NCBI GenBank assembly: GCA_950097015.1 | Contig: CATNEN010000037.1 | Span: 2,757,501 to 2,821,500 of the forward strand | Direction: 5' to 3' | DNA: 64,000 nt | DNA from: Macrostomum hystrix | Taxonomy: Eukaryota > Platyhelminthes > Macrostomidae | Part shown: positions 47,500-59,964 of the stretch, piece after piece | Layout: the number at the start of each line of letters is the position of its first letter | Position numbering within the stretch: the first letter of the stretch is position 1 | The notes under the pieces: model-generated | What the model saw: the letters and a program-made list of their open reading frames with translations, nothing else | Databases searched by the model: none | What the model was told of the DNA's origin: nothing | Program-made: the position numbers and the translations under genes

Positions 47500-48550
47500 G
47501 CCTTCCTTCTCTCCCTCACACTGGCCTTCCTTCTCTCCCTCACACTGGCCTTCCTTCTCTCCCTCACACTGGCCTTCCTTCTCTCCCTCACACTGGCCTT
47601 CCTTCTCTCCCTCACACTGGCCTTCCTTCTCCCTCACTGGCCTTCCTTCTCTCCCTCACTGGCCTTCCTTCTCTCCCTCACACTGGCCTTCCTTCTCTCC
47701 CTCACACTGACCTTCCTTCTCTCCCTCACACTGGCCTTCCTTCTCTCCCTCACACTGGCCTTCCTTCTCTCCCTCACACTGGCCTTCCTTCTCTCCCTCA
47801 CACTGGCCTTCCTTCTCTCCCTCACACTGGCCTTCCTTCTCCCTCACTGGCCTTTCTTCTCTCCCTCACACTGGCCTTCCTTCTCCCTCACTGGCCTTCC
47901 TTCTCTCCCTCACTGGCCTTCCTTCTCTCCCTCACTGGCCTTCCTTCTCTCCCTCACTGGCCTTCCTTCTCTCCCTCACACTGGCCTTCCTTCTCTCCCT
48001 CACTGGCCTTCCTTCTCTCCCTCACACTGGCCTTCCTTCTCTCCCTCACTGGCCTTCCTTCTCTCCCTCACACTGACCTTCCTTCTCTCCCTCACTGGCC
48101 TTCCTTCTCTCCCTCACTGGCCTTCCTTCTCTCCCTCACTGGCCTTCCTTCTCTCCCTCACAGGCCTTCCTTCTCTCCCTCACACTGGCCTTCCTTCTCT
48201 CCCTCACACTGGCCTTCCTTCTCTCCCTCACACTGGCCTTCCTTCTCTCCCTCACTGGCCTTCCTTCTCTCCCTCACACTGGCCTTCCTTCTCTCCCTCA
48301 CTGGCCTTCCTTCTCTCCCTCACACTGGCCTTCCTTCTCTCCCTCACTGGCCTTCCTTCTCTCCCTCACTGGCCTTCCTTCTCTCCCTCACACTGGCCTT
48401 CCTTCTCTCCCTCACACTGGCCTTCCTTCTCTCCCTCACTGGCCTTCCTTCTCTCCCTCACTGGCCTTCCTTCTCTCCCTCACACTGGCCTTCCTTCTCC
48501 CTCACTGGCCTTCCTTCTCTCCCTCACACTGGCCTTCCTTCTCTCCCTGC
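47500..48550. repeat. Minisatellite, 20/22-bp units, about 48 copies
   Basis: Units CTCCCTCACACTGGCCTTCC (22 bp with TT) and CTCCCTCACTGGCCTTCCTT (20 bp) alternate, so reading frame drifts. Nearly pure pyrimidine apart from the GG and CACA motifs. Contains TGGCC in each unit. Confidence 0.96.
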
Positions 48551-48554
48551 TCCT

Positions 48555-49635
48555 TCTTTTATCCTAGAACTGATTTCAATAGGCCTTCCTACTACAACAG
48601 CAATGGCATAAAGCACAAGGAAGATAAGAAACTACATTATATTTGCCGCATCCACTAGTCAGATGAGAAAATGAAAACCGGAAGCTGTCCGGAAGTGACT
48701 TCCAGTGGACTGTATAGCGAAGACGTGCCCAACTCTGCTCTCGTTTTTTAGGATACGAATGCTCAAACTCCCTGAGCAGTCCGAGAGCTTTATTGCCATT
48801 GGAGCGTGTGGGGGGTAACTGCACCAAAGCTAGACTCATTGCAAACTAGTGGGATCGGAAAAATGCTAATCTTACGCCAACTCACCAACCCACCCCACCT
48901 CCCCGATCGCATTGCCCAAACCCCTCCCAATGGGATAAGAAAAATAGGCAAGGCGAAACAGTGTGAGATCGTCTGGCCATGGGTTGGCTGCTCGAATCCA
49001 GGGCTTGGGGGGAGAGGCAATGGGTGGGGCTGGGTCTTCAGGGTGGGAAGCCCCGCATTCAGACATATTACCGCAGCTAGTACTAGCTCTAGTTATTCCC
49101 CGAGTCAAGATCCTCCCATACGAAGCCTCCTTAGCGAATCTGCAAAACAACGAAATACCAGAAAATGTGAATCAGAAACTTTGTGAACTGAGTAATCGCA
49201 TGTCGCTGCACCCCCTACCAATGTCTCTGTGTCTCTCTCGACTATTCTATTAGCCCTGTAATCTTATTGGATGACACAAATTGGTGTAGTCAACTAGCCT
49301 TATAAAATAGCTGGATGTATGCAATTTTTTGCACAAATGGTCCGCTTAAATATGACATACAATCTGGCGCTAGAACACATTCTGGTATGTGAGATACCTT
49401 TATCGATTTACTTTGTGAAAACTGACGCACAAGCGACAAAGCCATCATCTTTAACAGTTTTCCTGCCAAACTGCCATTTAAACATTGAAGCGCAGCCATG
49501 CAGTCCAAGCGGCTGTGCCTTTTATGTTTGCATTGGACGGAGGACTGTTAAGGGCGAGGCTCGCTTTGATCAACTATTCGATTCCTTGAGACCCTGTGAG
49601 TCTCTGTTTGATGGGTCACTTCACTCATTCTGGAG
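48555..49635. other. No gene recognised
   Basis: Unique sequence of mixed composition. GGTTGGCTGCTCGAATCCAG at about 48983 resembles a B-box, but I could not find a matching A-box or target duplication. Several open frames of 90-125 codons overlap on both strands without recognisable content. Confidence 0.4.
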
Positions 49636-49639
49636 ACAG

Positions 49640-51866
49640 GGTCACTGACCCGTGAGTCCATTCTCATAGTCAGTAATTGAGTCTCTGACTCGTGAGTCCA
49701 TTCTCATATTCCAGTGATTGAGTCTCTGACCCGTGAGTCCATTTTCATAGTCAGTGATCGAGTCTCTGACCCGTGAGTCCATTCTCATATTCCAGTGATT
49801 GAGTCTCTGACTCATGAGTCCATTCTCATATTCTAGTGATTGAGTCTCTGACCCGTGAGTCCATTCCTATAATCAGTGATCGAGTCTCTGACCCGTGAGT
49901 CTATTCTCATACACCAGTGATCGAGTCTCTGACCCGTGAGTCCATTCTCATAGTCAGTGATCGAGTCTCTGACCCGTGAGTCCATTCTCATAGTCAGTGA
50001 TCGAGTCTCTGACCCGTGAGTCCATTCTCATACACCAGTGATCGAGTCTCTGACCCGTGAGTCCATTCTCATAGTCAGTGATCGAGTCTCTGACCCGTGA
50101 GTCCATTCTCATACATCAGTGATTGAGTCTCTGACCCGTGAGTCCATTCTCATAGTCAGTGATCGAGTCTCTGACCCGTGAGTCCATTCTCATACATCAG
50201 TGATTGAGTCTCTGACCCGTGAGTCCATTCTCATATTCCAGTGATCGAGTCTCTGACCCGTGAGTCCATTCTCATAGTCAGTGATCGAGTCTCTGACTCG
50301 TGAGTCCATTCTCATAGTCAGTGATCGAGTCTCTGACCCGTGAGTCCATTCTCATATTCCAGTGATCGAGTCTCTGACCCGTGAGTCCATTCTCATAGTC
50401 AGTGATCGAGTCTCTGACTCGTGAGTCCATTCTCATAGTCAGTGATTGAGTCTCTGACTCGTGAGTCCATTCTCATATTCCAGTGATCGAGTCTCTGACC
50501 CGTGAGTCCATTCTCATAGTCAGTGATCGAGTCTCTGACCCGTGAGTCCATTCTCATTGTCAGTGATCGAGTCTCTGACCTGTGAGTCCATTCTCATTGT
50601 CAGTGATCGAGTCTCTGACCTGTGAGTCCATTCTCATTGTCAGTGATCGAGTCTCTGACCCGTGAGTCCATTCTCATATTCCAGTGATCGAGTCTCTGAC
50701 CCGTGAGTCCATTCTCATAGTCAGTGATCGAGTCTCTGACTCGTGAGTCCATTCTCATATTCCAGTGATCGAGTCTCTGACCCGTGAGTCCATTCTCATA
50801 GTCAGTGATCGAGTCTCTGACCCGTGAGTCCATTCTCATAGTCAGTGATCGAGTCTCTGACTCCTGAGTCCATTCTCATATTCCAGTGATCGAGTCTCTG
50901 ACCCGTGAGTCCATTCTCATATTCCAGTGATCGAGTCTCTGACCCGTGAGTCCATTCTCATAGTCAGTGATCGAGTCTCTGACCCGTGAGTCCATTCTCA
51001 TACACCAGTGATCGAGTCTCTGACCCGTGAGTCCATTCTCATACACCAGTGATCGAGTCTCTGACCCGTGAGTCCATTCTCATAGTCAGTGATCGAGTCT
51101 CTGACCTGTGAGTCCATTCTCATTGTCAGTGATCGAGTCTCTGACCCGTGAGTCCATTCTCATAGTCAGTGATCGAGTCTCTGACCCGTGAGTCCATTCT
51201 CATACACCAGTGATCGAGTCTCTGACCCGTGAGTCCATTCTCATAGTCAGTGATCGAGTCTCTGACCCGTGAGTCCATTCTCATACATCAGTGATTGAGT
51301 CTCTGACCCGTGAGTCCATTCTCATAGTCAGTGATCGAGTCTCTGACCCGTGAGTCCATTCTCATATTCCAGTGATCGAGTCTCTGACCCGTGAGTCCAT
51401 TCTCATAGTCAGTGATCGAGTCTCTGACTCGTGAGTCCATTCTCATAGTCAGTGATTGAGTCTCTGACTCGTGAGTCCATTCTCATATTCCAGTGATCGA
51501 GTCTCTGACCCGTGAGTCCATTCTCATAGTCAGTGATCGAGTCTCTGACCCGTGAGTCCATTCTCATTGTCAGTGATCGAGTCTCTGACCTGTGAGTCCA
51601 TTCTCATTGTCAGTGATCGAGTCTCTGACCTGTGAGTCCATTCTCATTGTCAGTGATCGAGTCTCTGACCCGTGAGTCCATTCTCATATTCCAGTGATCG
51701 AGTCTCTGACCCGTGAGTCCATTCTCATAGTCAGTGATCGAGTCTCTGACTCGTGAGTCCATTCTCATATTCCAGTGATCGAGTCTCTGACCCGTGAGTC
51801 TATTCTCATAGTCAGTGATCGAGTCTCTGACCCGTGAGTCCATTCTCATTGTCAGTGATCGAGTCT
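49640..51866. repeat. Minisatellite, 40/42-bp unit, about 55 copies
   Basis: The unit reads CAGTGATCGAGTCTCTGACC then CGTGAGTCCATTCTCATAGT, with ATATTC, ACACC or ATTGT junction variants. The three consecutive ATTGT copies at 50551 recur at 51561, so a block of about 1010 bp is duplicated. The array runs directly into a SINE at 51867. Confidence 0.96.
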
Positions 51867-52145
51867 GGGGCGCAGCCGCGGAGAGAAGGCTTGGGGGCTT
51901 GTCGTGCAATTTACACCCTTGAGGGCCAGCCTCCAAGGCACAGGGAAAGTGTTCACTGCTTCATCTGAGAAAGTCAGGGCAGATGTACACACCTGTGTGA
52001 GCGCGTGCCTGCGTACAGTATCTGTGTGCGTGTGTGCACAGGAATCAGCGAAATGGGCAGAATTGCCTCCTCGCTGGCTGCGGGTCTAGTGTCACCAAAT
52101 GATGTGCCATTGCCCGCAGCCCTCCCGCAATTATTCTTATTATTA
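51867..52145 (+). mobile_element. tRNA-derived SINE copy, 5'-truncated, at the edge of the minisatellite
   Basis: Begins GGGGCGCAGCCGCGG, lacking the tRNA head, and matches the body and tail of 30268-30624 closely to its ATTATTCTTATTATT end. It is bounded by CAGTGATCGAG (51853-51863) and CAGTGATTGAG (52148-52158), which are both possible target duplications and pieces of the adjacent minisatellite unit. Confidence 0.88.
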
Positions 52146-52282
52146 CCCAGTGATTGAGAGCCCAATCTTTGAAAAAACTTGTTTGAGTTCTTAATGAGTC
52201 AACAGTCTGCATTATTTTATGGCAGCTAACTACTGACATAAGTAGGTCAATAAGACATCTCGTTGCACATTATTTTCTTAAA

Positions 52283-52387
52283 TTAGGCAGCAATTGCAAG
52301 GACAGCGATGCACACCAATATCAGCTTTAATGTTTCGGCTCTCAAGTTTATCATTGCGCTTTGACCAGCTACTAGGCAGTCGAGTTG
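52283..52387 (-). CDS. Possible terminal exon with hydrophobic C-terminal tail
   Basis: On minus, an acceptor (AATTTATTTCAG) opens a 34-residue frame to a TAA, ending RAETLKLILVCIAVLAIAA. The last 17 residues are hydrophobic, as in tail-anchored or GPI-signal proteins. The upstream exons are not identified and the phase cannot be checked, so this is weak. Confidence 0.25.
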   Translation of the reverse strand, partial: QLDCLVAGQSAMINLRAETLKLILVCIAVLAIAA

Positions 52388-52389
52388 CT

Positions 52390-53015
52390 GAAATAAATTA
52401 TTGACTTGCAGTAAACTGATGACAGTAGCTCTGACGAAAAATGCCCTGCTCATCAGAGCCGAGACGGGCGAGAGCAGGCACATTTCAACCGTTACTCGGG
52501 AAGTCGTCAATTTCGGATATTTACTAAAAGAACAAACACCCCAACTGAGCTCGTCGAGCAGTGAAACACGCAAAGAACTCAAAATGTCGTCCTCGCACTG
52601 GGGCCAGAAGTGCAGAGCGCATGCCCTGGTCATCGATCTGTCATTGATCGAACGCGTAACAGAGAAATCACAAGATTCAACTGTGCAAGTGAAAACTGTC
52701 AGTGTCCTCGTAGGAAGTTGAAATGGCGGCAACCCCGAAATGCTGTGTCTTCACCCCCTATCTCTCCAGTGTATACATTAGCTGCCTTTCTGCAGCAGTT
52801 TAATGCCAGAAGCTTTTTAAACATTGCTGAAAACGCATGGTCAGTTCTATTCTGCTATTGTTGCTAAAAGGAAGTTATACTATTTATAGCGCTGATCGGT
52901 GAGTTCATTGAGTGATCGGTGAGTGCGCAAATAGACAGGAATGAACGACTATATCTCGCACTTTTTACTAATAATTCCTTTAGAAATAACTCTCCTATCC
53001 CCCTCTTGACCCCTC
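52390..53015. other. No gene recognised
   Basis: Mixed composition. A 106-codon plus frame (52401-52721) overlaps minus frames. Neither strand shows a known domain. Confidence 0.4.
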
Positions 53016-53019
53016 TCCT

Positions 53020-54830
53020 AATCCATTTTATCAGCCTCTCCTAATCCATTTTATCACCCTCTCCTAATTCATTTTATCAGCCTCTCCTAATCAATTTTAT
53101 CAGCCTCTCCTAATCCATTTTATCAGCCTCTCCTAATCCATTTTATCAGCCTCTCCTAATCCATTTTATCAGCCTCTCCTAATCCATTTTATCAGCCTCT
53201 CCTAATCAATTTTATCAGCCTCTCCTAATCCATTTTATCAGCCTCTCCTAATCCATTTTATCAGCCTCTCCTAATCATTTTATCAGCCTCTCCTAATTCA
53301 TTTTATCAGCCTCTCCTAATCAATTTTATCAGCCTCTCCTAATCCATTTTATCAGCCTCTCCTAATCCATTTTATCAGCCTCTCCTAATCCATTTTATCA
53401 GCCTCTCCTAATCAATTTTATCAGCCTCTCCTAATTCATTTTATCAGCCTCTCCTAATCCATTTTATCAGCCTCTCCTAATCCATTTTATCAGCCTCTCC
53501 TAATCCATTTTATCAGCCTCTCCTAATCCATTTTATCAGCCTCTCCTAATCCATTTTATCAGCCTCTCCTAATCCATTTTATCAGCCCTGTCCTAAAACA
53601 AATTTATTACCCTCTCCTAATCAATTTTATCAGCCTCTCCTAATCCATTTTATCAGCCTCTCCTAATCAATTTTATCAGCCTCTCCTAACCCATTCTATC
53701 AGCCTCTCCTAATCCATTTTATCAGCCTCTCCTAATCCATTTTATCAGCCTCTCCTAATCAATTTTATCAGCCTCTCCTAATCAATTTTATCAGCCTCTC
53801 CTAATCCATTTTATCAGCCTCTCCTAATCCATTTTATCAGCCTCTCCTAATCAATTTTATCAGCCTCTCCTAATCCATTTTATCAGCCTCTCCTAATCAA
53901 TTTTATCAGCCTCTCCTAATCCATTTTATCAGCCTCTCCTAATCCATTTTATCAGCCTCTCCTAATCCATTTTATCAGCCTCTCCTAATCCATTTTATCA
54001 GCCTCTCCTAATCCATTTTATCAGCCTCTCCTAATCAATTTTATCAGCCTCTCCTAATCCATTTTATCAGCCTCTCCTAATCCATTTTATCAGCCCTGTC
54101 CTAAAACAAATTTATTACCCTCTCCTAATCCATTTTATCAGCCTCTCCTAATCCATTTTATCACCCTCTCCTAATCCATTTTATCAGCCTCTCCTAATCC
54201 ATTTTATCAGCCCTGTCCTAAAACAAATTTATTACCCTCTCCTAATCCATTTTATCAGCCTCTCCTAATCCATTTTATCACCCTCTCCTAATTCATTTTA
54301 TCAGCCTCTCCTAATCAATTTTATCAGCCTCTCCAAATCCATTTTATCAGCCTCTCCTAATCAATTTATCAGCCTCTCCTAATCCATTTTATCAGCCTCT
54401 CCTAATCAATTTTATCAGCCTCTCCTAATCCATTTTATCAGCCTCTCCTAATCCATTTTATCAGCCTCTCCTAATCCATTTTATCAGCCTCTCCTAATCC
54501 ATTTTATCAGCCTCTCCTAATCCATTTTATCAGCCTCTCCTAATCCATTTTATCAGCCTCTCCTAATCCATTTTATCAGCCTCTCCTAATCAATTTTATC
54601 AGCCTCTCCTAATTCATTTTATCAGCCTCTCCTAATCCATTTTATCAGCCTCTCCTAATCCATTTTATCAGCCTCTCCTAATCCATTTTATCAGCCTCTC
54701 CTAATCCATTTTATCAGCCCTGTCCTAATCCATTTTATCACCCTCTCTTAATTCATTTTATCAGCCTCTCCTAATCCATTTTATCAGCCTCTCCTAATCC
54801 ATTTTATCAGCCCTTCCTAATACATTTTAT
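53020..54830. repeat. Minisatellite, 23-bp unit, about 78 copies, with paired GATA and K50-homeodomain motifs
   Basis: The unit is CCTCTCCTAATCCATTTTAT followed by CAG. Variants: TCCATT/TCAATT/TTCATT. A divergent insert (CCCTGTCCTAAAACAAATTT) occurs at about 53585, 54092 and 54208, marking block duplications. Each standard unit holds TAATCC (Otx/Pitx core) and TTATCA (GATA core, complement TGATAA). Confidence 0.96.
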
Positions 54831-55109
54831 GAACCCGAAATTTTCCATTTTACTCAGCCAACGGACTTTCGTCTGTCATGAATTCAACGGCGCCAAAGTT
54901 AAGTATGGTAAGTTTCAAAGTTGATCTACAATTTTTTTGTAATTACGCCTTTGAAGGGTTATGTTTTCTTTCGCGCACAAATTGAGCGGTATGTTGTGTT
55001 GAAAATCAGTAGTATGTTAGGGGTGTGAAGTCGTAAAACTTTTTACTTTGCGAAAAAGAATCTAAACATTCAACAGATTGTAAATGATAGATTCTTTCAG
55101 AATAGGTAA

Positions 55110-56800
55110 TTAATTACACCAGTACAGACTGTATTACACCTGAGCTGTGTACACCAGTACAGACTGTAATACAACTGAATTGTGTACACCAGTACAAACT
55201 GTAATACAACTGAATTGTGTACACCAATACAAATTTCACACCCCACGAATTGTGTACACCAGTACAGACTTCACACACCGGAATTGTGTACACCAATACA
55301 AACTTCACACACCTGAATTGTGTACACCAGTACAAACTTCACACACCTGAATTGTGTACACCAATACAAACTTCACACACCTGAATTGTGTACACCAGTA
55401 CTCTCTGTCACACTCCTGAACTGTGTACACCAGTACTCTCTGTCACACTCCTGAACTGTGTACACCAGTACTCTCTGTCACACTCCTGAACTGTGTACAC
55501 CAGTACTCTCTGTCACACTCCTGAACTGTGTACACCAGTACTCTCTGTCACACCCTGAACTGTGTACACTAGTACTCTCTGTCACACTCCTGAACTGTGT
55601 ACACCAGTACTCTCTGTCACACTCCTGAACTGTGTACACCAGTACTCTCTGTCACACTCCTGAACTGTGTACACCAGTACTCTCTGTCACACTCCTGAAC
55701 TGTGTACACCAGTACTCTCTGTCACACTCCTGAACTGTGTACACCAGTACTCTCTGTCACACCCTGAACTGTGTACACTAGTACTCTCTGTCACACTCCT
55801 GAACTGTGTACACCAGTACTCTCTGTCACACTCCTGAACTGTGTACACCAGTACTCTCTGTCACACTCCTGAACTGTGTACACTAGTACTCTCTGTCACA
55901 CTCCTGAACTGTGTACACCAGTACTCTCTGTCACACTCCTGAACTGTGTACACCAGTACTCTCTGTCACACCCTGAACTGTGTACACCAGTACTCTCTGT
56001 CACACTCCTGAACTGTGTACACCAGTACTCTCTGTCACACTCCTGAATTGTGTACACCAGTACTCTCTGTCACACTCCTGAACTGTGTACAATAGTACTC
56101 TCTGTCACACTCCTGAACTGTGTACACCAGTACTCTCTGTCACACTCCTGAACTGTGTACACCAGTACTCTCTGTCACACTCCTGAACTGTGTACACCAG
56201 TACTCTCTGTCACACTCCTGAACTGTGTACACCAGTACTCTCTGTCACACTCCTGAACTGTGTACACCAGTACTCTCTGTCACACACCTGAACTGTGTAC
56301 ACCAGTACTCTCTGTCACACTCCTGAACTGTGTACACCAGTACTCTCTGTCACACCCTGAACTGTGTACACCAGTACTCTCTGTCACACCCTGAACTGTG
56401 TACACCAGTACTCTCTGTCACACCCTGAACTGTGTACACCAGTACTCTCTGTCACACTCCTGAACTGTGTACACCAGTACTCTCTGTCACACACCTGAAA
56501 CTGTGTACACCAGTACTCTCTGTCACACTCCTGAATTGTGTACACCAGTACTCTCTGTCACACCCTGAACTGTGTACACCAGTACTCTCTGTCACACTCC
56601 TGAATTGTGTACACCAGTACTCTCTGTCACACTCCTGAATTGTGTACACCAGTACTCTCTGTCACACTCCTGAATTGTGTACACCAGTACTCTCTGTCAC
56701 ACTCCTGAATTGTGTACACCAGTACTCTCTGTCACACTCCTGAACTGTGTACACCAGTACTCTCTGTCACACTCCTGAACTGTGTACACTAGTACAAACT
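55110..56800. repeat. Minisatellite, 35-bp unit, about 48 copies, with diverged edges
   Basis: The central unit is CAGTACTCTCTGTCACACTC then CTGAACTGTGTACAC. Left-edge copies (55110-55380) and the right edge (56785-56840) carry other versions (CAGTACAGACTGTAATACAA, CAATACAAACTTCACACACC) of the same 35-bp frame. A homogenised centre with divergent edges is the pattern expected from unequal exchange. GTGTACAC is a palindrome in each unit. Confidence 0.96.
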
Positions 56801-56998
56801 GTAATGCATCTGAATTTTGTACACCAATACAAACTGCCTGGCTTGTCTACAATTTTCCAATCCTAAATCCATGCCTATGCCAATTTCGTACAGTATTTCT
56901 TCTATGGCATGCTCACACTAACAATTTAATCGGCCCAGCCAAGAAAAGCACAGTGGGCTGCATGGGAAGATCAGTTCGCCGTCTCCCTATCTGTCACT

Positions 56999-57253
56999 AT
57001 GGCCCCCTCAACCTATGTGGCTCAGCTCCTAGAACGCAATCTGCTGAATCGCAGCAATTACCAAGTGGCTTCCCAGCCTTTTGCCCCACCTGCTTCTGGC
57101 GAACACGCGAATTTTCCACTTCTACCGGCTTTTTACCGGGGCACTGAATTCGATCCGGGATCTGGCCGTTGGTTCCGGTGGCTGAGTAGCTCTGATTCAA
57201 TAAGCGGTGGCATGAGCTCAGGCCGTTTGGTCTTTACAATAGCTCCCCTCTAA
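56999..57253 (+). CDS. Possible small protein (84 aa), function unknown
   Basis: A single-exon frame from ATG (context CACTATGG) to TAA in a GC-richer patch between two arrays. It begins MAPSTYVAQLLERNLLNRSN and ends SGGMSSGRLVFTIAPL. No signal peptide, membrane span or known domain. Codon choice looks more gene-like than the surroundings, but overlapping frames of similar length exist (56782-57147 plus, 56997-57200 minus), so it may be chance. Confidence 0.3.
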   Translation: MAPSTYVAQLLERNLLNRSNYQVASQPFAPPASGEHANFPLLPAFYRGTEFDPGSGRWFRWLSSSDSISGGMSSGRLVFTIAPL

Positions 57254-57369
57254 AAGGCTTCTTGTTTATGGCCTGCGAGTTCTCTACGTAAACATTTTTC
57301 CTATTACAATAATATTCAGCTGAAGTACGAGCTATTTATTATTTTCAAAGCACTTCAAAGCACAGGCAC

Positions 57370-58155
57370 TTGGGTGCCTGTCTTTCTTGGGTGCCCGTCT
57401 GTCCTGGGTTTCTGTCTGTCCTGGGTGTCTGTCTGTCTTGGGTGCCTGTCTGTCCTGGGTGTCTGTCTGTCCTGGGTGCCTGTCTGTCCTGGGTGTCTGT
57501 CTGTCCTGGGTGTCTGTCTGTCCTGGGTGCCTGTCTGTCCTGGGTGTCTGTCTGTCCTGGGTGTCTGTCTGTCCTGGGTGTCTGTCTGTCCTGGGTGCCT
57601 GTCTGTCCTGGGTGTCTGTCTGTCCTGGGTGCCTGTCTGTCCTGGGTGTCTGTCTGTCCTGGGTGCCTGTCTGTCCTGGGTGCCTGTCTGTCCTGGGTGT
57701 CTGTCTGTCCTGGGTGCCTGTCTGTCCTGGGTGTCTGTCTGTCTTGGGTGCCTGTCTGTCCTGGGTGTCTGTCTGTCCTGGGTTTCTGTCTGTCCTGGGT
57801 GTCTGTCTGCCTTGGGTGCCTGTCTGTCCTGGGTGTCTGTCTGTCCTGGGTTTCTGTCTGTCCTGGGTGTCTGTCTGCCTTGGGTGCCTGTCTGTCCTGG
57901 GTGTCTGTCTGTCCTGGGTTTCTGTCTGTCCTGGGTGTCTGTCTGCCTTGGGTGCCTGTCTGTCCTGGGTTTCTGTCTGTCCTGGGTGTCTGTCTGTCCT
58001 GGGTGCCTGTCTGTCCTGTGTGCCTGTCTGTCCTGGGTGTCTGTCTGTCCTGGGTGTCTGTCTGTCCTGGGTGTCTGTCTGTCCTGTGTGTCTGTCTGTC
58101 CTGGGTGTCTGTCTGTCCTGGGTGTCTGTCTGTCCTGGGTGTCTGTCTGTCCAAG
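57370..58155. repeat. Minisatellite, 17-bp unit, about 45 copies
   Basis: The unit is CTGGGTGTCTGTCTGTC, with GGTGCC, GGTTTC and CTTGGG variants. 17 is not a multiple of three, but no frame contains a stop, so three plus frames (266-290 codons) and two minus frames (282 and 311 codons) are open at once. These are artefacts. Confidence 0.96.
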
Positions 58156-58159
58156 TTCT

Positions 58160-58595
58160 GTTTATCCTGTTTGACGGCATGATTTCTCGTATATGTATGT
58201 TTGCTCAATGCCATAAAGAACATCACAGCCCAGGTCAATTCGGCTCTTCTCGTAGGTGAGTAGCAAGCTAAGATTCCCATCTGCGTTTCCCATTCCTTCC
58301 CACTTTTTCTCGCCCCTGCAGAACAGAAACTAATTCATCTCTACGCAACCCTACCTTCCCATCTTTCCCGACCCATTCCCGTTCTCCCACACTGAGTTGT
58401 AGTTGACAATGTATTTCGCTTATTCAGGAAGCAACCATTTTTAGACGCCACCACAGAGGGCACTGAAATTAACTCCAATAAGAGATTAAAGTAAGCAGAT
58501 CGTTCTGCTAAGTAACAGCACTTGCGCTAACTGGCTTTGCGATCGTGAGTGATTATGTTGATGCATTGAGACAATGTCGCTCTAACCGTCTCTCC
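58160..58595. other. No gene recognised
   Basis: Unique CT-leaning sequence. No exon can be supported. Confidence 0.45.
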
Positions 58596-58639
58596 CCTGT
58601 CTCGTTGTCTCCCTTTCTGTCTATATCACTATCCCGATC

Positions 58640-59190
58640 CTTGTCTCCTTATCTCTCCTTCTGCCCCCTTATCTATCCACCTGTCTCTTTGTCTCTCCGC
58701 CTGTCTCCTTATCTCTCTACCTGTCTCCTTATCTCTCTACCAGTCCCCTTATCTCTCCACCTGTCTCTTTGTCTCTCCACCTGTATCCTTATCTCTCCGC
58801 CTGTCTCATTATCTCTTCACCTGTATCCTTATCTCTCCGCCTGTCTCATTATCTCTTCACCTGTATCCTTATCTCTCCGCCTGTCTCCTTATCTCTCCGC
58901 CTGTCTCCTTATCTCTCCGCCTGTCTCCTTATCTCTCCGCCTGTCTCCTTATCTCTCCGCCTGTCTCCTTATCTCTCCGCCTGTCTCCTTATCTCTCCAC
59001 CTGTCTCATAATCTCTCCACCTGTCTCATCATCTCTCCACCTATCTCCTTTTCTCTCCGCCTGTTTCATTATCTCTCCACCTGTCTCCATATCCATCTAC
59101 CTATCTCCTTATCTATCCACCTGTCTCTTTATCTCTCCACCTGTCTCCTTATCTCTTCACCTGTCTCCTTATCTTACCAGCTGTCTCATT
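58640..59190. repeat. Minisatellite, 20-bp unit, about 28 copies
   Basis: The unit is CTGTCTCCTTATCTCTCCGC, with CATTATC, CTTTGTC and CCAC variants. Pyrimidine-rich. CTTATCT is the complement of AGATAAG, a strong GATA-factor site. The 223-codon plus frame is an artefact of stop-poor units. Confidence 0.95.
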
Positions 59191-59199
59191 ATTGCTATT

Positions 59200-59960
59200 T
59201 CTCATTCTCCTTTTGATTACCCCCTGTCTCTGTATCAGCTTATCAGGAATAAAATTTTCATTTTTTAAATGGCTTTCTGTAATATAAAAATTAGACTTTT
59301 CAAATTTTACTTAGCAATGCATAGCAATGTATTTTTTCTCTATCTTTTGACTTCCCAAAAGTCTTAGGAGATTCGCCAGTATCCGCAACACAACCCTCGA
59401 TTCCCCTCCCGCCGCACACAAAAACTTTGTCTCCAACCAACAGCCAAATCCCAGGGGGAGGCGCCTATAGGATGTAGTCGACCTGCTCAACGATAGATAA
59501 AGCTAGCCCAGCGGGAAAGGGATTTGGGATTTGAGACTCTCAGACCTGGGAGCAAGTTTCTAGACGACTCACAATTGGCTCCTGAGTCCGTCACTCTTAA
59601 TCTCTTCTCCCCTGTTACTCTCTGGCGGCTACTTCTAGGCCGGATAGTTTGGCTATTTGTCACAGTTTGCCAAACTGATCCAAACTTCAGACTGCTCTCC
59701 ATCTTAGCCAGTCTCTCCTTTGTTCAATAACTGATTTGGTGAGTTTTGTGACCGGAAAATTTTACTGACTCAAAACTTTTTTGTCTTTTTGATCTGTCGA
59801 CTCATGCTCTCGCGCCAGATCAACGAGATAGATCAGCGCCAGACATTTATCGGCTGGAAGACATTGTCAGTTAATCGATCAATCAGAGAATCTGGTCTCC
59901 ATCCAGCTTGAAATTGAAATTCGTTTAATCAATAGCAAAAAGCACTTTGCCTGAAGTCTG
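59200..59960. other. No gene recognised
   Basis: Unique sequence. Short overlapping frames at 59487-59730 on both strands without recognisable content. Confidence 0.45.
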
Positions 59961-59964
59961 TCTA

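Noticed and set aside
57370-58180. Five overlapping open frames over the 17-bp array
   Set aside because: All are by-products of a stop-free CTGGGTGTCTGTCTGTC unit, and they contradict each other.
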